A stretch of DNA of 64,000 bases from Pseudomonas sp. GM79. Its GTDB lineage: Bacteria; Pseudomonadota; Gammaproteobacteria; Pseudomonadales; Pseudomonadaceae. Of this stretch, positions 15,309 to 25,000 are shown in pieces (position 1 is the first letter of the stretch; the number at the start of each line of letters is the position of its first letter). Both the position numbers and the translations under genes were made by a program. The stretch lies in contig NZ_AKJE01000050.1 in the NCBI RefSeq assembly GCF_000282495.1, forward strand, positions 1 through 64,000, written 5' to 3'. Under the pieces are notes generated by a model. It made no database searches. It was not told where the DNA came from and saw only the letters and a list, made by a program, of their open reading frames with translations.

Positions 15309-17831
15309 ATGTTCCCGATGACGCCCATCGCGGCTGCGCTTGCGTTGCTGCTTTGTAGTAGTGCATTTGCAGCGCCCGCCACTGTTGCTAATACGCCGAG
15401 AAGTTTGTTGTCTCAGGCCAAAGGTTTGCCGGCGGACTTCGAAGAACACTTCTTTGATGTTCCGTTAGCGGTTCGGGTTGAACTTGATCAACAGCCACTG
15501 GGCGAGGCGATGATTATATTGTCTCGCGATGATCGCATTACCTTACTTGAATTCACCGACACCAGTGACAGTAACATTGGTGCCGTCGAACGTGATGCCT
15601 GGGCAACTTACCTGAAGTCGGGCGTGGCCCTTGGCGCCTGCACGGGTGCGTGTCCGGAACAACTGCAGGCGATCCACTACAACCTGCAAAATTCATTGGT
15701 GTCCATCGGTACTGAAAACGCCGAACGCGACACCGAAGCCAAGCGCTACTACGACCAGCCCGAGGGTGGCAGCAGTGGCTTGATCGTGCGCAATCAGCTC
15801 AACCTCAATGGTGGGCAGGAACAGGATCTGGGCGGCCGTTTTGGCCTGGAAGCCAATGGCAGCCTGGGCAATTGGAGCCAGACATTCAACATGCAGCTGG
15901 CCCGTCTCGGTGGGCCCGATGACAAGCTTTATCACGCCATACATGAACTCCATACCCAGCGTGAATTGCAAGGCAGCTTTTTTCGCCTGGGCTTCTTCAC
16001 GCCCAATTCCGAAGGCCTGACCCGCCAGCCGCGCACTTTCGGCACCAGCCCCGATACTGCGATGGGCATGATGTTCGGCAGTTCCGACAGCCTGGCGATC
16101 GACACCCCGAAACCGAGCGTCTATCCGATCTATGTCACTGCCAACCGGCAGGCCTCGGTGGAAATTTTCCGCGACGGTTTGCTGATCAATACCCAATCGG
16201 TGCCGGCCGGCTTGCAAACCCTCGACACCCGGCCGTTGCCCGGTGGCATTTACGAAGTGGAAGTACGCCTGATCGAAGACGGTCAAATCACCTCGACGAC
16301 CCAGGAGCTGGTGTACAAGCCGAACAACTGGCGCAACTTCGATGAGCGCTGGCGCTACAACCTGTTTGCCGGGCAGGAACGCAAGCTGTTCAGCAACTGG
16401 GATCAACAGGCCAGTGGTGATGCCGCGGCGGGCGCGTCAATCAACTACCTGCTGCACCCCAGGGCCATTCTCGGACTGTCGTTGCGTCAGGTACGCGAGA
16501 AACTGCAATACGGCAGCTCCATCGACTGGACCCTGGCCAACAGCCTCAGCGTTTACGCCAACGTGTATCAGACCGAAGACCACGGCACCGGGGTCGATCT
16601 GCAAGGCTTGTACAACTATGGCTCTGGCAGCCTGGTGGTCAGCCATAACCGCAGCTGGCTCGACACCACTTACACCTATGACACCCTGCCCGACGGTACC
16701 CGGGTGCGCCAACAAAATGTGTTCACCGGCCAGACCAGCAATTCATCCCTGGCGCTGAGCCACCGCATCAGTCGCAAAAGCTCGGTCAACGCGCGGGTGT
16801 CCCACAGCGAAGGCAATGTCGAAGGCGTTGGCGTGGACCTGGGATGGACGCAGCGCGGCGAGCTGTTTGGCAGCGATGCCAGTTGGCGCCTGTCGCTGTT
16901 CGATCGTCCCGGTAGCTACAGCAGCGGCAATGATCGTAATCGCGGCGTCGACCTGAGCGTCAACGTCGCGCTGGGGGCGCCGGGGCAACAAATATCCGGC
17001 AGCATCGGTTCGCGCACGGCGCGCGATGGCAGCCGTGACAACAACGCCTCCCTGGGTTACCGCAAAGACCTGCAGGACCACATATTGCAGAGCGTTTCGG
17101 TAACGGCACTCACCGACACCTATGGCGTCGGCGTGTCGAGCCTGGCGAACTTCAGTACCGACACGATGCGGGGCGACGGGTTTGTGCAGCGCTCGTCCTA
17201 CAACGGCAACTTTACCGGTGGCCTGAACCTGGACAGCACGGTTGCCATCGGCGCCCAGCAGATGGTGATGACCAGCCAGCCTCAGGGGCGGGGCGCCGGG
17301 ATGATCGTCGATGTCGAATCCGATATCGACGGCATCGCCTTGCGCGCCGACGACCTCAGCGGCGGCAGCGCCGCCTTGCGACCGGGGCGCAATTTCATCC
17401 CCATCACCGCCTACAAAAACAGCTCGGTGAGCTTCGATTTCGAAGGCAATCACGTTCCGGCGGCGACCATCGAGCCGGCGCGCACCCGTTACCACCTGAA
17501 CAAGGGCGGGGTGGAGTACCGCAAGGTGCGCGTGATGAAAACCCTGACCGTGCTCGGTCGCCTGCTTGACCCACAAGGTCGGCCGCTCAAGGGGCATCAC
17601 GTGATCAACCACGCCAGCCGCGGGGTGAGTGAAGTCGACGGGTTCTTCTCCATGGAAATGAACGCCGGCTCGCCGACTCTGCAAGTGCGTTACGCCGATC
17701 AGTTGCTGTGCCAGTTCCGCCTCGATACCGGCAAGTACCGCAGTGAAAACGACGTGCTGATGATCGGTGACCTGCGCTGCAGCCCGGACACCTTGGCGGA
17801 CGCAACGTTTGCGCCTGAAACAGCGGGCTGA
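15309..17831 (+). CDS. CS1-type fimbrial outer-membrane usher (CblC/CooC-like)
   Basis: This protein of about 840 residues forms the outer-membrane pore and assembly platform for the pilus. A signal peptide (MTPIAAALALLLCSSAFA) precedes an N-terminal region with a CTGAC cysteine pair. A long beta-barrel region follows, rich in NxxLxLSHRISRKSS-type strands, and then a C-terminal domain with DVESDIDGIALRADDLSGG and a closing cysteine pair (LLCQFRL, GDLRC). The ATG at 15309 is preferred over an in-frame GTG two codons earlier because of AGAG upstream. The sequence is of the TcfC/CooC type rather than the classical FimD type. Confidence 0.9.
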   Translation: MFPMTPIAAALALLLCSSAFAAPATVANTPRSLLSQAKGLPADFEEHFFDVPLAVRVELDQQPLGEAMIILSRDDRITLLEFTDTSDSNIGAVERDAWATYLKSGVALGACTGACPEQLQAIHYNLQNSLVSIGTENAERDTEAKRYYDQPEGGSSGLIVRNQLNLNGGQEQDLGGRFGLEANGSLGNWSQTFNMQLARLGGPDDKLYHAIHELHTQRELQGSFFRLGFFTPNSEGLTRQPRTFGTSPDTAMGMMFGSSDSLAIDTPKPSVYPIYVTANRQASVEIFRDGLLINTQSVPAGLQTLDTRPLPGGIYEVEVRLIEDGQITSTTQELVYKPNNWRNFDERWRYNLFAGQERKLFSNWDQQASGDAAAGASINYLLHPRAILGLSLRQVREKLQYGSSIDWTLANSLSVYANVYQTEDHGTGVDLQGLYNYGSGSLVVSHNRSWLDTTYTYDTLPDGTRVRQQNVFTGQTSNSSLALSHRISRKSSVNARVSHSEGNVEGVGVDLGWTQRGELFGSDASWRLSLFDRPGSYSSGNDRNRGVDLSVNVALGAPGQQISGSIGSRTARDGSRDNNASLGYRKDLQDHILQSVSVTALTDTYGVGVSSLANFSTDTMRGDGFVQRSSYNGNFTGGLNLDSTVAIGAQQMVMTSQPQGRGAGMIVDVESDIDGIALRADDLSGGSAALRPGRNFIPITAYKNSSVSFDFEGNHVPAATIEPARTRYHLNKGGVEYRKVRVMKTLTVLGRLLDPQGRPLKGHHVINHASRGVSEVDGFFSMEMNAGSPTLQVRYADQLLCQFRLDTGKYRSENDVLMIGDLRCSPDTLADATFAPETAG

Positions 17832-17868
17832 TGCCGCACACTGATATTAACTTTCGGACTATAAACCC

Positions 17869-19125
17869 ATGACTCATAAAAGGCGGTACGGCAAGTTTCT
17901 TGCGCTTTCGATCGTCAGTTTTTTGATTGTCGGCGTTCAACAATCAGCGGAGGCGGAGTCGGTGTCCATCACCGCTCGATTCAAGCCTGACTCTGCGCAA
18001 CCTCATCAAAACAAATTTGAAAATACAACGCCGCCCAGTGGTTACTGTGCAACCTTTCCGGAGGAGTGCGCCAGTAACCAGATGTTCAGTTTGCAGGTCC
18101 CGATCGAGTTCAATTCCCGAGCGCCTATTGCTGCCAATCATTCTTCCCCACGTAGTGGCGCCATGCTCACAGTGCCCTCGCAATGGCGGGACCTCACGGT
18201 CTACCACGAAAGTACCCACGAACCGGAGACGGTAAGGGTCCGGATTGCCGGCATCGGGTCCAGGTACGTGACTCAGGACGTAATGCAGCTGGTGGGGGGC
18301 GCTGATAACTACACACTTGCCCACGGTCTTTTATGGGGGGCGAGCTGGGTTTACGCGCCCGCACCATGCGTTTACAGCGGGGTAGGTCTCCTCACAAACA
18401 TATCTTACAAATTCTTCTGGAAAACACCCTCGCAGGGCGAATGCGCAAAACAGGCAAAGTTCGATGTGCCGTGGCTGCGCTTCGAGTACCTGGACTTTGC
18501 CTACGAACTTGAAACCCCGAACCCTTTGGGAATGAAAACGGGACAGTACGTTGGGGCACTGACCTACACCGTCGGCCCTGGCGGCGATTTTGATATGGGG
18601 GACGTCATGCTGCCGAGCAGTTCGACGTTGACCTTGAACTTCAATCTCGACGTACAGCACACCCTCAAAGTCGACATTCCTCCCGGCGGCAACAAGGTCG
18701 AACTGGTCCCGGAGGGTGGCTGGCAAAACTGGCTGCAAAACGGGCGCAAACCGGTGCGGCTGTTCCGGGACCAGACCTTCAATATCTCGGCGTCTTCGCG
18801 GTTCAAAATGATCCTGCAGTGCAACGTTGTCGGGTTTCAGGGTTGTCAGATTAGAGATCGTCTTACGGGACGCAACGCAAATGTGAATATCAGAGTCAGC
18901 CTGCCTGACGGCTTGACGGACCTAACCGGGCAACCAGTCAAGCGACTGCAATTAATCCCGGCAAATTTGAACCCGCCACAGTTTCAACCCGCTTTCTATG
19001 TGGACCGGGCCCCCGGTGTTCTGCACTTCGAAATTGACCCCATTTACATGGATCTCATGGTCCGCCCCGGCGAGGCCGGCGACTATGTCGGGACAGCCAC
19101 GGTGATCTGGGATTCGGAAGTCTGA
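17869..19125 (+). CDS. CblD-like fimbrial tip/initiator subunit (copy 1)
   Basis: This 418-residue secreted protein resembles the CblD/CooD minor tip subunit that initiates pilus assembly and acts as adhesin in CS1-type fimbriae. After the signal peptide (ending AEA) come a variable N-terminal region with several cysteines and a conserved block from VDIPPGGNKVELVPEGGW through NISASSRFKM. The protein ends TVIWDSEV, probably the donor strand. The conserved block is almost identical to that of the second tip gene, which points to duplication. The stop overlaps the next possible start by one base. Confidence 0.87.
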   Translation: MTHKRRYGKFLALSIVSFLIVGVQQSAEAESVSITARFKPDSAQPHQNKFENTTPPSGYCATFPEECASNQMFSLQVPIEFNSRAPIAANHSSPRSGAMLTVPSQWRDLTVYHESTHEPETVRVRIAGIGSRYVTQDVMQLVGGADNYTLAHGLLWGASWVYAPAPCVYSGVGLLTNISYKFFWKTPSQGECAKQAKFDVPWLRFEYLDFAYELETPNPLGMKTGQYVGALTYTVGPGGDFDMGDVMLPSSSTLTLNFNLDVQHTLKVDIPPGGNKVELVPEGGWQNWLQNGRKPVRLFRDQTFNISASSRFKMILQCNVVGFQGCQIRDRLTGRNANVNIRVSLPDGLTDLTGQPVKRLQLIPANLNPPQFQPAFYVDRAPGVLHFEIDPIYMDLMVRPGEAGDYVGTATVIWDSEV

Positions 19126-19184
19126 TGGGCTGTTTATCGAGTTATCGAGCCAGCGTTGTATTCAATGTCATGAGGTTCAAGGTT

Positions 19185-19928
19185 ATGAAGCGTCTGCTTG
19201 CACTGGTAAGTCTGGGCGGGTTTTCCCTGGCCGTTCAGGCGGCACCCAACATCAACGTCGGGACGGTCTACGACTATCTGGATGGCGATAAAAGTACCTA
19301 TTTGAAACGGGTATTCAATGGTGGCGACAGCACGGCTTTCGTCAAGGTCAACATTCTGGAAATCATCTACGACGCCGATGGCACGCCCCGCGAAGTGCCG
19401 GTCAAGAGCCAGGCAGATGCCAGCGCCCGCGATGGATTGATGGCCAGCCCCGCGCGGCTGATCGTGCCCGTTAATGGCATGCAGGGTTCGCGTCTGTTGT
19501 ACATGGGCGAGCGTGAAACAGAGCGGTATTTTCGCGTGCGCTTCGTACCCGTGGTGCCGGAAAAGGAGGATGAGTTCGCCGTTTCCGAGGAGGACCGCGA
19601 CACCTACAAAAAGAACCTGTCGGCGGGGGTCAACGTGATGGCCGGTTTTGGCACGGTGTTCTTCGTGCGACCGAAAAACACCCGTTACGACAGCGTGATC
19701 GATGATGGTCCGGGCACTTACAGCATTCGCAACAACGGCAACACCGTGGTGATAGTCGACGAGTTCAAGAACTGCTCGCTGAAGGTCGAGACCGAATGCG
19801 AGCCGACCACCAAGCACCACATCCTCGCGGGAAAGAGTTTTCAGTTCGAGAAAAAACCCGGTCGTGAGTACCGCTTCCAGCTGATTGAAGGCCAGGCCAA
19901 AAAGACCATGCGCATTGCCAGCCGGTAG
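19185..19928 (+). CDS. CS1-type periplasmic fimbrial chaperone (CblB/CooB-like)
   Basis: This chaperone of about 247 residues holds pilin subunits in the periplasm and delivers them to the usher. The start at 19185 is chosen because GAGG lies nine bases upstream and it gives a clean signal peptide (MKRLLALVSLGGFSLAVQA). A longer frame opens at 19125, overlapping the tip gene stop. The mature protein shows an Ig-like first domain (STAFVKVNILEIIYDADGT), the SPARLIVPVNGMQGSRLLYMG stretch, and a second domain ending RFQLIEGQAKKTMRIASR. It is the only chaperone in the operon, so it must serve both pilins and both tips. Confidence 0.87.
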   Translation: MKRLLALVSLGGFSLAVQAAPNINVGTVYDYLDGDKSTYLKRVFNGGDSTAFVKVNILEIIYDADGTPREVPVKSQADASARDGLMASPARLIVPVNGMQGSRLLYMGERETERYFRVRFVPVVPEKEDEFAVSEEDRDTYKKNLSAGVNVMAGFGTVFFVRPKNTRYDSVIDDGPGTYSIRNNGNTVVIVDEFKNCSLKVETECEPTTKHHILAGKSFQFEKKPGREYRFQLIEGQAKKTMRIASR

Positions 19929-19975
19929 CACCGACCCGTGTTGCTGCGGTTTTCTTTGATGAACAGGTACCAGAC

Positions 19976-20470
19976 ATGATCAAGCAATGGGCCTTCGCGG
20001 CATCGTTGAGTGCCGCGACGCTGATGAGCTCCCAGGTGTTCGCGGCGCGGGAAGAACATGAGTTCGAAATTTCGGTGAACATCCCCACCTTGGCGTTTTA
20101 CGTGATACCGGCGGAAACGGACTGGATTCATCGCGAGCAGAGATTGCCGTGGAATCCTCATACTTCAACCTTGGGCGGTTTGCGCAAGTATTTCGACGTC
20201 AAGCACGACACCAGCGCGATTGAGGCGCGGCTGGAGAGTGAACCTTACATATCCAACGGCAACGATGCCGAGAATATATACCTGCGCGTCAGCTTCAACG
20301 GTCAGGCGCTGAGTCACGACGCTCAGCCCCGGCAAGTGGTCTCGGCACAGGAGGCCATGGCGGGCAGTCGGGTGCGGTTGGACATCGAGCCGACAATCCC
20401 CACTGGAGGTTATAAACCGGGTAGTTACTACGGCAACGTGCTGTTGGTGTTCAGTGCCGTGGCGCCCTGA
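19976..20470 (+). CDS. CS1-type fimbrial major subunit (copy 2)
   Basis: This second secreted pilin of 164 residues has a signal peptide ending SQVFAA and the pattern HEFEISVNIPTLAFYVIPAETDW, which parallels HSISLIATVPENGFYVTPVDP of the first copy. It has the same length and closing strand (GNVLLVFSAVAP). The two are clearly diverged, so they may form different shafts or one may be a minor subunit. Confidence 0.86.
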   Translation: MIKQWAFAASLSAATLMSSQVFAAREEHEFEISVNIPTLAFYVIPAETDWIHREQRLPWNPHTSTLGGLRKYFDVKHDTSAIEARLESEPYISNGNDAENIYLRVSFNGQALSHDAQPRQVVSAQEAMAGSRVRLDIEPTIPTGGYKPGSYYGNVLLVFSAVAP

Positions 20471-20519
20471 GCCCGTTAAAAAACGTCCTCCATCCCATGA
20501 CAGGGAGTCATGAGCGAAG

Positions 20520-21806
20520 ATGAAATCAGTGAAGGTTTGTAAAACCCTCCTCCAGGGCAGCGCGGGGTGGGTGTTGTTGTGTGCATTAACCGTTGAATCG
20601 GCGATCGGCGCGACCATGGACATCAGCGCCTCGTTCAGGCCGGATCCGTCCAAACCCCATGAAAACAAGTTCACCAATGACACCCCTGTGAGCGGACATT
20701 GCGCACAGCAACCCGAATTCTGCAAGGAGCAGGGGTTGTTCTCATTGCTTGTCCCCATTGAGTTTCAATCAATCGCCCCTATCCTGGCCGGGCATGCCGA
20801 TCGCCGCAAAGGGGCAATGTTCAAAGTGCCGGCCGACTGGCGACGGCTCACGATCAGAAAGGCTGACGGTCAGCCAGAGACATCGGAGGTCGAAGTTCGT
20901 ATTGTTTCTATCGGTGGCCGTTACATGCTTCCCGATACGGCGCAAAACCTGGTCGGTGAAGGCTCACCATCCAATGATAATTCGGTCTGGCACCGCCGTT
21001 TATGGGGAGGGACCGACTGGACATGGGCACCACCTGCGCCCTGCATGAGCTCTGGTGGCGGCATGTACGTGCAGCCAGCGTGGCGCACTTTTTTCTGGCT
21101 GACGCCCACATCGGGCGAGTGTGCTGCAATTGCGGGTTATCGAATCGAGACGTTCAGGTATGAGCAGGTGCAAATCGGTTATGAATTGAGAACACCCGAT
21201 CCGCTGCACATGTCTTCCGGAATTTTCATCGGCGATTTGACCTACAGCGTCGGCCCGGGCATGGACTTCGACATGGGCGATATCATGCAGCCGAGCGACT
21301 CCGCGCTGACATTGAGTTTTACCCTCAATGTTGAGCATACGCTGAAGGTCGATATTCCACCGGGTGGTAACAAAGTCGTGCTGGAGCCGGCCGGCGGGTG
21401 GCAAAACTGGCTGCAACATGGACGAAAACCGGTACGTCTGTTCCGCGACCAGGTCTTCAATATCTCGGCGTCGTCACGGTTCAAGATGCAAATCGGCTGT
21501 GAAATCCCCGGGCTTTACGACTGCATGATTCGCGATCCCGTTTCGCAGCGTGCCGTCCTGGTGGAACTCAGCGTCACCCTGCCCGATGGCTTGACCGATC
21601 TCGCTGGCGTACCGGTCAATCGCCGTCGTCTGATACGTGTGGGGCAGGAGGAGCAGCAAAAATACCAGGCCCTGAATTATGTGAACAATCGGCCGGGCAT
21701 ATTGCACTTTGAAGTCGCGAGCGAATACATGGATTACATGCTGCAACCTGGCGTCGCCGCCCGCTATACCGGGAACATCGTCGTGATCTGGGATTCGGAA
21801 ATATGA
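20520..21806 (+). CDS. CblD-like fimbrial tip/initiator subunit (copy 2)
   Basis: This 428-residue paralogue of the tip protein at 17869 starts 49 bases after the second pilin. The signal peptide ends near ESAIGA, the N-terminal half has diverged, and the central stretch (VGPGMDFDMGDIMQPSDSA and NWLQHGRKPVRLFRDQ) and the end (VVIWDSEI) match copy 1 closely. The variable N-terminal half is where receptor binding is expected, so the two tips may recognise different ligands. Confidence 0.86.
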   Translation: MKSVKVCKTLLQGSAGWVLLCALTVESAIGATMDISASFRPDPSKPHENKFTNDTPVSGHCAQQPEFCKEQGLFSLLVPIEFQSIAPILAGHADRRKGAMFKVPADWRRLTIRKADGQPETSEVEVRIVSIGGRYMLPDTAQNLVGEGSPSNDNSVWHRRLWGGTDWTWAPPAPCMSSGGGMYVQPAWRTFFWLTPTSGECAAIAGYRIETFRYEQVQIGYELRTPDPLHMSSGIFIGDLTYSVGPGMDFDMGDIMQPSDSALTLSFTLNVEHTLKVDIPPGGNKVVLEPAGGWQNWLQHGRKPVRLFRDQVFNISASSRFKMQIGCEIPGLYDCMIRDPVSQRAVLVELSVTLPDGLTDLAGVPVNRRRLIRVGQEEQQKYQALNYVNNRPGILHFEVASEYMDYMLQPGVAARYTGNIVVIWDSEI

Positions 21807-21858
21807 AAAGGCCTTGGGCTAATGCCGGTAAGTTAAGACATTTGAGCGACGAAAATCC

Positions 21859-21948
21859 TGTGGGAGCGTGGCTTGCCCGCGAAGAATGCACCGCGGTTTT
21901 TCAGGTACTACGCGTCATCGTTCTTCGCGGGCAAGCCACGCTCCCACA
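21859..21948. repeat. REP-type inverted repeat pair (variant)
   Basis: Facing arms TGTGGGAGCGTGGCTTGCCC and complement have TGGCTTGCCCG where other copies read GGGCTTGCTCG. The changes are matched in both arms, which keeps the stem paired. It lies between the convergent fimbrial and NEL-protein genes. Confidence 0.87.
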
Positions 21949-22028
21949 GGTTGTGCGTCTTGACTTACCGGCTGACTGTTTGCCTCCAGGTACGGCATCT
22001 GGCAGTGGTCGAAACGTTCAGGGCGTTA

Positions 22029-25000
22029 TCAATGACCTGCCATTCTCAATGCTATTCGGGTCAGGCGTCGCGCCAGCTCTTTTTCGTCTTCGAAAAGGTC
22101 GTTGATCAATCGGTTGTACACCTCATCGGTCATTTCCTTGCCAGTGAACACAACCGACTCGGGGACAGGAAGCTGTCGGGCAAGGTCTTTGAGTTTTTCC
22201 GCGAGCTGGTTTTTGTATTCGTCCGTGCGGTGCCGGGTATGAGCCCGTTCATTTTGCGTCTGCCGCAAATCCGCCAGTAACCCGGCCTTGACCACCGCGT
22301 ACAGCTCGGTGTTTTCCTCAAATGCTCGCGGGTGCGTCGCGCGCAGGTATTCAACCCAGAAGCGTTGCTCCAGCATCTGGTTCACCAGCCCGTCACCGTA
22401 CTCCAGTGACAGCACCGCGCCGTAGGCGTGATCGATCATGCTCTCACTCACGCCGGCAACCGGCCTGTGAAGCATGCTTCGTGATTGCCAGGGCAGGTCC
22501 AGCCGTCGGGCCAGACCGGTCTGGTAGGCCAGATAGACCTCGACTTCATCCGGCGTGAGGCCGCTGGCCATCCGTTCCTGCATGTCCGCCCGGGCAATCT
22601 CGTTCACATGATCCAGACGCGCCGCACTCCGGGCCAGGGTCACCAGTTGACGTTCGAGCATCTGCGGCGAGATGCTCAATGACCTGGCTTCCGAGGCCAG
22701 CACTTCCAGCCCCATGTTGTTGAACAACTGAGCGCCGGCATCGGCGCAGTTAACGGGTGAGCTGGCCATGGTGAAGAGCCTGTTCCTGAGCTCGGCATCC
22801 ATGTCGGCTGCATCGATCATTCGCCAGACACGCTTGGCCAGTTCGGTTCGAAACTCGCCTCCAGCTCGATAGTCCGCCGATTGGGTGAGGCCGCGGATCA
22901 CGGTAAAGAATCCCGCCGAGTCCGGTTCATCGGCCAGATCGCTCCAGGCCTCGCCACGGTATCGGCCAAGCCCGGGAGAGGGCGTCCACCATTCGCTGTC
23001 GTCAGTGACAGGCCAGAAGGCCAGATCGTTGTCGGTGGCAGGTGGATAGGCATGTCGGGGGCTGAGCCCCACGGACCTCCTGAGGTTTTCGTAGGCCAAC
23101 CGGTTCACGTCACTGAGCGCTTGCGCGTTGAGCCGGGTGCGCGCGACCACAAAGGCATCGTTCGAGCCCGGGATCACATCGGGAATACGCGCCAGCGGGT
23201 TGTTCTGCAAGTCGAGGAAAAAACCGCGCGGTCGAGGTTTGGCGAAGGTGCCTCGGGGCCAGGTGTGAATGCCGGTGTCACGCAGGCTGACGATCATCAG
23301 GCCGGGCATGTGTCCGATGTCCGGTAGCGCGCCCAAGGGGTTGTGATCCAGCCTGAGGGTTTTCAGGTAGGTCAGGCGGCTGAGTTGTTCAACGCTTTGC
23401 GCTGTCAGGCGGATGTGGTTGTTGTTCAGGCGCAGGGTCGACAGAACGTGCATCGCGGTGATGCCTTGGGGTATTTCAGTCAGTTGACAGCCTCTGGCGC
23501 TTAATTCGTCCAGGTGCGCAAAGTCCTTTAACAGACCGCCCGGTTCGCTGGAGAAACGCGTGTTGTCCAGATTCAATACCGAGACTTTGTCGAGAAACCG
23601 CTTGAGATCGGGCTTCTGTTTCCACCAGGTCTCAAGATTGACACTGCTCAGCTCCACCGATAGATCGAGACGATAACCGCCGTGGGGATGCAGGCTGCGT
23701 TCATCGAACACCTGGCTTCGACGTTCGAAACACTCGATCAGCCGTTCGGCGATGTGGCGCCCGCCGCCGTCGCGGAAACCCTGGGGGTCAGGCCCCCAGA
23801 TGTCGGGTTGCTGATAGCGCCACTGATTGAGGGTGACGCGCAGGTCGTCGAGTTCATCCTCAAGCGCCGAAAGGGCGGTCAGGGGGTCACCTTGCGCGGT
23901 CAAGTCCTCGACAAATCGTGTGGCCTCCTCAGCGCTGAAGGTCGGGTAAAGGTCGCGAACCCGCCGATCCAGTGAGGCGGAACCATCCTTGCTCAGCCCC
24001 CCACCCTGTAACAGCAGGGTGGTGATCCGCTCACGTTGCGAGCGAATCGGTGTTTCGGCGAGCGCCGTTCTGCGGACTTCAGGGGTGACGAGGATTTGCT
24101 TGAACCAGTGTTTGAGCGCCTTGCCCTGGCCGAGCTGGAAACCCAAGGCGTTGCGCTGATCCTGAGGCATTGCGCGCAGCAACGACTCATAGAGGCTGCT
24201 GGCTCCGTAAAGGCGATTGTCCTCGTCGAACACTTCGTATTTGTTGCGTGCGCCGCTGCTGACGAGCGTCCTGACCCGGGTAGCAGATTGCGCGCCAACG
24301 CTGCAGCGCAAGCGACCGTGCGGGGAGCCGTCGCGGATGTCGACACGCAGGTCGGTGAATACGTCGCTGTGCAGTCTCAGCGTATTCAGGAGCAGACGCT
24401 CGGTGTCCGCTGTTAACCCCGAATGCCCATAAAGGCTCTCGGTTGCCCGGACCGCGCGCACTTCGAAATTCAGTTCACGGGCCTGATTTTTTATACGCAA
24501 CGGAAGGCGTTTTTCGCTGAGCATCTTGAAACGTTCCGCGCCCGTGGCGTTGGCCAGCAGTGTTTGGCTGATGCTTGAGGGCAGTTCAGGGAACGCGTCT
24601 CTGAGCAGCCTCACTTGCGGATCGCGGGTTTTTTCCCGGGCGCGATAAGTCTGTTTGGCCAACCTGTTCATATGGCCTTCAACGTAGTCGGCCAGTTGAT
24701 TGCGCAAGGCTTGTGCCCGATGCGCCGGTGGCACGTCGGGGCCGAGCATGACGGCGAGTTCGGGCTCATCCAGAAACGCCACCACGCGTTCGGGCAACAG
24801 CCCGGCCATGACCTCTGTCAGCGTGATGCTGAGGGTGTTCGAGGGTGAGGCGTCGGGATTGCCATAGAGGCGGTCCTGGGCCGAAGCACTGGTTTGATGA
24901 AGCACGCGCAGGGCCTTGTCCTCAGGCCAGCCGGGCAGCTCGGTCACGGTTTGTTCGAACCAGGCCGAAGCCGGATCAGGCGTCAGCGGCAGACCACTGC

